Source of the DNA: CAXQZM01 sp965229645
GTDB taxonomy: Bacteria > Pseudomonadota > Alphaproteobacteria > UBA7985
Length of the DNA: 64,000 nt
Direction of reading: 5' to 3'
NCBI GenBank assembly: GCA_965229645.1
Contig: OZ245893.1
Coordinates: 1,054,001 to 1,118,000 of the forward strand
Below, piece by piece: positions 59,497 through 64,000 of the stretch. How positions within the stretch are numbered: position 1 is the first letter of the stretch; each line of letters opens with the position of its first letter. The position numbers and the translations under genes were made by a program. Under the pieces are notes generated by a model. It was not told the origin of the DNA, did not search any database, and worked only from the letters and a program-made list of their open reading frames with translations.

Positions 59497-60336
59497 ATGC
59501 TGACCCTCGCCCTGATCCAACTCAATGTCGGGCCCGACCCCGCCGCGAATTTGCCCACGACGCTGGCCCTGATGGAACAAGCGGCGGACCGAGGCGCGAC
59601 CCTGATCGTCACGCCCGAGTGCAGCAATTTTTTGTGCGCCGAAGGCACCAGCCCACGCCCGCGCGCTGCTCCCCAAGACGCGGACGCTCTGCTAAACGCC
59701 GCCTGCGCTTTGGCGGCGGCGCGGCGGGTCTGGATTTGCCTGGGCTCGCTGATCCTGGCGCAGCCCGACCGCCCCAAGCTGCTCAATCGGCAAATTCTGA
59801 TCGACCCCCTGGGGCAGATCGTCACAACCTACGACAAGATCCATCTGTTCGATGTGCAGCTGGAGGGCGGCGAAGGCTACCGCGAGTCCCGCACCTACGA
59901 CGGCGGCGCAGAGACGCGGGTCAGCCAGATTGAGGGCCACGGCTTTGGGCACAGCATCTGCTACGATCTGCGTTTTCCCGAACTGTTTCGTGGCCTGGAC
60001 GCGGAGGCCCTTCTGATCCCTGCGGCCTTTACCCGCACCACAGGAACGGCGCATTGGCACACCTTGCTAAGGGCGCGAGCCATCGAAAACGGCGCCTTTG
60101 TTATCGCGCCCGCGCAAACGGGCACCCACGACGGCACCCGCCAAACCTTCGGGCATTCGCTCGCGATTGATCCCTGGGGCGAGGTGCTGGTCGATCTGGG
60201 CCAAGACCCAGGCGTGGGCCTGGTACAAATCGACTGGACCCAAGTGACCCGCCGCCGCGCCCAAATCCCCGCCATGACCCAGGGCCACCTGAACCGAGAC
60301 CGCTGGGCCCGAGACCGCCTGACCCGAGAGTCTTGA
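59497..60336 (+). CDS. Carbon-nitrogen hydrolase (Nit1-like amidase)
   Basis: A 279-residue nitrilase-superfamily enzyme with the Glu-Lys-Cys triad in 'VTPECSNFL', 'YDKIHLFDVQLEGG' and 'HSICYDLRFPELFRGL'. The DV-x-L-EGG segment after the lysine is typical of the Nit1/deaminated glutathione amidase branch, a metabolite-repair enzyme. It starts 6 bases after the mmsB-like stop. Confidence 0.86.
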   Translation: MLTLALIQLNVGPDPAANLPTTLALMEQAADRGATLIVTPECSNFLCAEGTSPRPRAAPQDADALLNAACALAAARRVWICLGSLILAQPDRPKLLNRQILIDPLGQIVTTYDKIHLFDVQLEGGEGYRESRTYDGGAETRVSQIEGHGFGHSICYDLRFPELFRGLDAEALLIPAAFTRTTGTAHWHTLLRARAIENGAFVIAPAQTGTHDGTRQTFGHSLAIDPWGEVLVDLGQDPGVGLVQIDWTQVTRRRAQIPAMTQGHLNRDRWARDRLTRES

Positions 60337-60369
60337 TTTCCCGCGCCGAAGCCGCCACGTCTAAGACGC

Positions 60370-60846
60370 ATGAAGACCTTCTCCCTCCTCTGTGATCGCG
60401 GCCACGGGTTTGACTTGATGGTCAAGTCTGCCGAGGCGCTGGAGGCGCAACAAGCCCGCGGCCTGGTCACCTGCCCCTACTGCGACAGCGCCCAGGTGCA
60501 GCGAGCCCTCTCCCAGCCCACGGTCGCAGGCGGCAAAGGCCGAGACAAGGGCCGCGGTCAGGCCCCCAAGGCGGACACGCTGCCCGTTGCCTCCGCTCCC
60601 AGCTCGGGGCCAAGCCGCGCGGACCTAGAGCGCGCGTACAAATTCTTGGCCCATGTGCGCGCCAAGGTGGAAGCAACGCACGAAGACGTCGGCACCCGCT
60701 TCACAACCGAAGTCCGCGCCATGCACTACGGCGAAACCGAAGAACGCGGCATCTACGGCGAAGCCTCGGCCGCGCAGGTTCGAGACTTGGTCGAAGAAGG
60801 CATCGAAATCGCGCCGCTGCCCTCTTTGCCGAAATTGAACGGGTAG
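60370..60846 (+). CDS. DUF1178 family protein
   Basis: A 158-residue protein starting 'MKTFSLLCDRGHGFDLMVKSAEALEAQQARGLVTCPYCDSAQVQRALSQP', with a four-cysteine-type zinc-ribbon feel (CD-GH ... CPYCDS), and ending 'YGETEERGIYGEASAAQVRDLVEEGIEIAPLP', the DUF1178 signature. It commonly follows a nitrilase gene in alphaproteobacteria. Function is unknown. Confidence 0.88.
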   Translation: MKTFSLLCDRGHGFDLMVKSAEALEAQQARGLVTCPYCDSAQVQRALSQPTVAGGKGRDKGRGQAPKADTLPVASAPSSGPSRADLERAYKFLAHVRAKVEATHEDVGTRFTTEVRAMHYGETEERGIYGEASAAQVRDLVEEGIEIAPLPSLPKLNG

Positions 60847-60977
60847 GGTCTCAAGGCGACCACCTTGTTTGGGTAAACGTGTTTGGGGTTGAGGCGACCT
60901 TGAACTCACGTCACTGTGCGTGCGGCGAGACAAAGTCGCAGAATCCATCACTTGCTGTTGTGGTCTCTTGATTGGAC

Positions 60978-61652
60978 TTATGGTTCGGCGCGATTGGGTT
61001 CTGCAAGGGTTTCGAGAGCTTCGACCAGGGCGAACATGTAGGTGCTGGGGTTGCTTTCGTATTTCTGATCAGGGCTGTTATTGGCAAACGTTTTTGCGCG
61101 GCTTGTTGCAATCAACCGCCGTTCTTTCACCAATCTATCGTGCCCAGTCCAACCTGCCTTCTTGTAGTACTCAAACCCATTTTTCTGACGCAGAGCTTGG
61201 ACGGCTTCTTGACTACAGCCCCCACGCCCATCGTGTTGGAAAAAGGGTGCATCTGTGTTTTGAACGTGGAGGAGAAGCCAATATTCAAAACAGGGATTGG
61301 AGCACGCCAGGATTAGCTTGCGAGATGGGTTCTGACGGGCATCGTTCGCCAACTTTGGGAATTGGGGATCAAAATCGACGTCGCGCACTACTGCGACGAG
61401 TTCATAGCCTTCTGTTATTCGCCGCTTTGCCTCCTGCCACATCTGCTGGTGCGACTGGTCGCTCGGCTCGACGGTGATCGCTATTCCCCAATCACGGAAG
61501 AAATCGCTCAGGGCAGCCAGGTAGTCTTGTTCTGTTCTGCCGTGCGCAAGAACCAACACGGGTTTGCGTTCAACGCGGGATCCAGTATGTCGATGCCTCC
61601 GCGGTCGAGAACCTTGCGGGGGACCGAAGCGTCGGGCCTCTTCTTTACCCAC
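60978..61652 (-). CDS. RloB-like protein (AbiL-type defence candidate)
   Basis: A 224-residue protein of the RloB family: 'VLVLAHGRTEQDYLAALSDFF' (G-x-TE-x-x-YL), then 'VVRDVDFDP', then 'KLILACSNPCFEYWLLLHVQNT' (SNPCFExWLLLH), a TOPRIM-like nuclease fold. GTG 61652 shares a base with the TAG stop of the upstream ATPase gene, so the two are translated together. RloAB/AbiLi-AbiLii pairs are linked to restriction loci and abortive infection. It is AT-richer than the core genes around it. Confidence 0.85.
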   Translation of the reverse strand: MGKEEARRFGPPQGSRPRRHRHTGSRVERKPVLVLAHGRTEQDYLAALSDFFRDWGIAITVEPSDQSHQQMWQEAKRRITEGYELVAVVRDVDFDPQFPKLANDARQNPSRKLILACSNPCFEYWLLLHVQNTDAPFFQHDGRGGCSQEAVQALRQKNGFEYYKKAGWTGHDRLVKERRLIATSRAKTFANNSPDQKYESNPSTYMFALVEALETLAEPNRAEP

Positions 61653-63040
61653 TAAGCTGGATCCGTCTGCGTATGATCGCCTTTTGAAGGGTCCACCAAA
61701 GGTTTCAATCTTGGCAGAGCCCCGAAACGCCCCTGGAAGTAGCCGCGTTCGGTGGATATCCTACGACCCGCCGTGGCCCGCGAAAACTCGTTTTGGGAGT
61801 AGACCTTGGCGGCCAAATTTTCGTCTTTTTCAACGTACCAAATTTGATCGTTGTCGATGAGCGGATGATCCATTGCATGAGTTGCATGGGTCGTGAAAAT
61901 GAGCTGACCTCGGCAGCCGCTATCATTCGTGCTGTAGGCGTCAATGAGCCAATCTATGAGATGCGGATGTAGAGAGCTGCCTAATTCGTCGATGGCGAGT
62001 ATGCCTGAATATTCTCTATCGCCATCACGATGTCGCAGCACCACATCGGCGAGATCATAAAGCTGCCGCGTTCCAAAGGATTCGAACTGCAGGGGAATTT
62101 CTTCGGTCGTATGTGCGTTCCCGCGTCTAAAAACCACCAAATCACGAACTCGTCTCTCTTCCCACAAATCAGCGCGCTCTTGGTCGTCGGTTTCAAGAGG
62201 AATTCTATAGATTTGAAAGGCTTCCAGAGCGGTTGGTGGGCGTCGGTAAATGAGGCGGATTGATGGTTCAAATCGTTGCATGAACTGAAGTCTTCGCTGT
62301 TCTCGATCCGAATCCCTCAATCTCGAAATAGAAGTTTCTGGCATTCTGGATAGCCTATGCCCTCCAAATTTGTTGGGCGACCCACTCATATCCTCCAGGT
62401 CAATATAACGCTTTAGCCAATAAGCAAAATCAAGGATTGGCTCATCTGAGAATTTCACGTGACCAAAAGATAATTGGGCCACAAAGGCTTCATTGATCCC
62501 GCATTCCGTCAATAAATTTCTATAGTATCTCCGCAGGAGTACGTCGCTTGCGGTTACGTCAAATTTGCCTTCGCCTAAGTTTTCTCGCAAGTAGATCTCT
62601 CGATCCTGACTTTTCTTTTTTCCAGAACGCATTGAGAGTCGCTCATAAACCACTTCATTTAGATTTCGTGCCAGGTTGTAGGTGAACAGGTTCCCGTTAA
62701 CAGCGGCAACCAACTCGAATTCCGTCGGAGCGTCCATCAAGTTCTTGTCAAACTTGTGCGGATAAGGCGGCACATGTCTCAATCGACTAAAAAGATGAGT
62801 ACCTCGGACAAAGTGCTGCAAATCTGCCAAGGCGCTGATTAGGCTTGATTTCCCACTCGCATTGGCACCGTAAATGAGGGCCACTGGCAGTACGTGGGGG
62901 ACGACGTAACAGCCTGTTTTGAGCAAGTAGCGATCCTCGGACGGTTTCCCCCGCTTCAAGTTTGAGGAGGCGGGGACCATGGATAGAGTTTGCCAATCGG
63001 CTATGGCTTTATGGTTTTTGACGGAGAATTGGACAAGCAT
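61652..63040 (-). CDS. RloA-like AAA/ABC-type ATPase (AbiL-type defence candidate)
   Basis: A 462-residue SMC/OLD-like ATPase. N-terminal 'MLVQFSVKNHKAIADWQTLSM' and Walker A 'ALIYGANASGKSSLISALADL' are followed by a long insert, and near residue 370 comes 'ILAIDELGSSLHPHLIDWLI' (Walker B and D-loop), then 'GQLIFTTHATHAMDHPLI' (H-loop). ATG 63040 has an AAGAGG site. It is the first gene of the pair with the RloB-like nuclease gene. Confidence 0.85.
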   Translation of the reverse strand: MLVQFSVKNHKAIADWQTLSMVPASSNLKRGKPSEDRYLLKTGCYVVPHVLPVALIYGANASGKSSLISALADLQHFVRGTHLFSRLRHVPPYPHKFDKNLMDAPTEFELVAAVNGNLFTYNLARNLNEVVYERLSMRSGKKKSQDREIYLRENLGEGKFDVTASDVLLRRYYRNLLTECGINEAFVAQLSFGHVKFSDEPILDFAYWLKRYIDLEDMSGSPNKFGGHRLSRMPETSISRLRDSDREQRRLQFMQRFEPSIRLIYRRPPTALEAFQIYRIPLETDDQERADLWEERRVRDLVVFRRGNAHTTEEIPLQFESFGTRQLYDLADVVLRHRDGDREYSGILAIDELGSSLHPHLIDWLIDAYSTNDSGCRGQLIFTTHATHAMDHPLIDNDQIWYVEKDENLAAKVYSQNEFSRATAGRRISTERGYFQGRFGALPRLKPLVDPSKGDHTQTDPA

Positions 63041-63226
63041 TTGGACCTCTTATTGGCCCTATATGGCACATTTGTGCCAAAATTTCTAGTTCTTCGCGAG
63101 CGCGTTGGCGAAAAAGGGGCTTTGTCGCGAAAATGGCGCACTTCATTTTGAGACTTGATTTTGCCTGTTGGAGGCTTTGATTTGATCGGGCACTGCGAGG
63201 GGTGGAGGCAATGGAGACCATCTCGT

Positions 63227-63259
63227 CAGGCTTCGCCTGCCACCCCTCCGAGGGAGGGG
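63227..63259. repeat. Paired short hairpins, REP-like
   Basis: caggc-ttc-gcctg (63227-63239) and cccctcc-gag-ggagggg (63243-63259) lie next to each other in the 284-base gap upstream of the agmatinase-like gene. Otherwise the gap shows no gene. Confidence 0.4.
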
Positions 63260-63324
63260 AATTGGATCGGGAGAGGGGTGATTTTCTGGCTTGCTATTGT
63301 CCCTCGCTTGCTCAAGAAAACCTT

Positions 63325-64000
63325 ATGGCTGAGACACCGACGGGCGCTGAGGTTTTGACCGATCAGGCGGTTTTTAACCGCGCCCCGCGCGAGACGTTTT
63401 TTGAGGCGACTTATGGGGGGGCTTTGTCGTTTTGTCGGCGGCCCTATAGCCGTGATCTTGCGGGGGTTGATGTGGCCGTGGTGGGGGTGCCTTTTGATAG
63501 TGCGGTGACCAACCGGCCAGGCGCGCGGTTGGGGCCGCGGGCGATTCGGGCGGCGAGTACGCAGTTGGCCGAGCTTGAGTCCTACGCGTTCGGCCTCAAT
63601 CCCTTTCACCACCTCTCGGTGGTCGATTTTGGCGATCTGACCCTGAACCCGCACGACCCCGCCAGCATGGTTGCGCAGATCAGCGCGGGCATCGCGCCGC
63701 TGGTGCAGGCGGGGGTGCGTCCGCTGGCCTTGGGCGGCGACCACTTCATCGCCTATGCCCTGCTCAAGGCCCAAGCGGAGCGGCACGGGCCCCTTGCCCT
63801 GGTGCAGTTTGACGCCCACGCCGATACCTGGGACAGCCTCGGTCCCCTCGACCACGGGACCATGTTTGCCCGCGCGGTTGCCGAAGGTCTGATCCAAGTC
63901 GATCGGTCGATCCAGGTCGGCCTGCGCACCCGTACGGATCAGGACTTCGGCATAGAACAAATCGGCGCGCCCGCGTGCCATGCTTTGGGTCCCGAGGGCC
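63325..64000 (+). CDS. speB: Agmatinase/ureohydrolase family protein, 3' end outside the window
   Basis: From ATG 63325 (MAETPTGAEVLTDQ) one open frame runs to the window edge. It contains 'VGVPFDSAVTNRPGARLGPRAIR', 'LALGGDHFIAYALL' with the first manganese histidine and 'LVQFDAHADTWDS' with the DAHAD metal motif of the arginase/agmatinase family. The 'VPFD-x4-NRPGAR-x-GPxAIR' pattern favours agmatinase or a guanidino-acid hydrolase over arginase. About 225 residues are visible; the rest is missing. Confidence 0.85.
   Translation, partial: MAETPTGAEVLTDQAVFNRAPRETFFEATYGGALSFCRRPYSRDLAGVDVAVVGVPFDSAVTNRPGARLGPRAIRAASTQLAELESYAFGLNPFHHLSVVDFGDLTLNPHDPASMVAQISAGIAPLVQAGVRPLALGGDHFIAYALLKAQAERHGPLALVQFDAHADTWDSLGPLDHGTMFARAVAEGLIQVDRSIQVGLRTRTDQDFGIEQIGAPACHALGPEG

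Overview
This window is chromosomal DNA from an alphaproteobacterium, most likely a Rhodobacterales relative. The evidence is the GC-rich coding style, a DUF2794 gene beside radA, a dcw cluster running straight into lpxC, an FtsZ with a very long Pro/Ala linker, a 5-aminolevulinate synthase of the glycine/succinyl-CoA type, and a DUF1178 gene. No phage structural genes, transposases, rRNA genes or CRISPR arrays were seen.

Layout. 1-2 kb: the end of an MlaF-like ABC ATPase, radA and a DUF2794 gene. 2-13 kb: a secreted hydrolase, an AraC regulator, then a carboxylate module (tripartite tricarboxylate binding protein, fused TctA-TctB permease, PrpF-type isomerase) facing a TcuA-like flavoprotein, with a BrnT/BrnA toxin-antitoxin pair between them. 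11-19 kb: dienelactone-hydrolase-like, amidase and esterase genes, then a glycine-betaine/choline-type ABC transporter (fused double permease, ATPase, binding protein) split by a dispersed repeat, then a decayed parDE pair. 19.6-21 kb: tRNA-Leu(GAG), lipB and rnpB. 21.4-40.7 kb: the division/cell-wall cluster rsmH-ftsL-ftsI-murE-murF-mraY-murD-ftsW-murG-murC-murB-ddl-ftsQ-ftsA-ftsZ-lpxC, mostly with 4-nt overlaps. rsmH is clearly AT-richer than its neighbours and no mraZ precedes it. 41-47 kb: a Rap1a/Tai-like protein, bamD, recN, ligA and a YecA-like SEC-C protein.

47-56 kb is an accessory island. It holds dispersed repeats, hicB with a frameshifted hicA, and the most notable element of the window: a complete diversity-generating retroelement (DGR) on the minus strand. 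The DGR has a secreted PEGA + FGE/C-type-lectin-fold target gene ending in a variable repeat (VR, 50354-50470), an avd accessory gene, a DGR-type reverse transcriptase with YVDD and IGNLTSQ motifs, and a 117-bp template repeat (TR, 48680-48796). TR and VR align without gaps and differ at 9 positions, 8 of them TR adenines on the coding strand. An 11-bp GC-rich hairpin with a 4-nt loop lies 2 nt past the VR end. A membrane-anchored coiled-coil protein gene lies just upstream of the target gene. Copies of a repeat with inverted ends flank the module. Next to it a HEPN/Abi-like gene sits between pepP and a duplicated fragment of the pepP 3' half.

56-64 kb returns to core genes (pepP, prmA, hemA, an mmsB-like dehydrogenase, a nitrilase-family amidase, DUF1178), then a two-gene RloA/RloB (AbiL-like) candidate defence operon, then the start of an agmatinase-family gene cut by the window edge.
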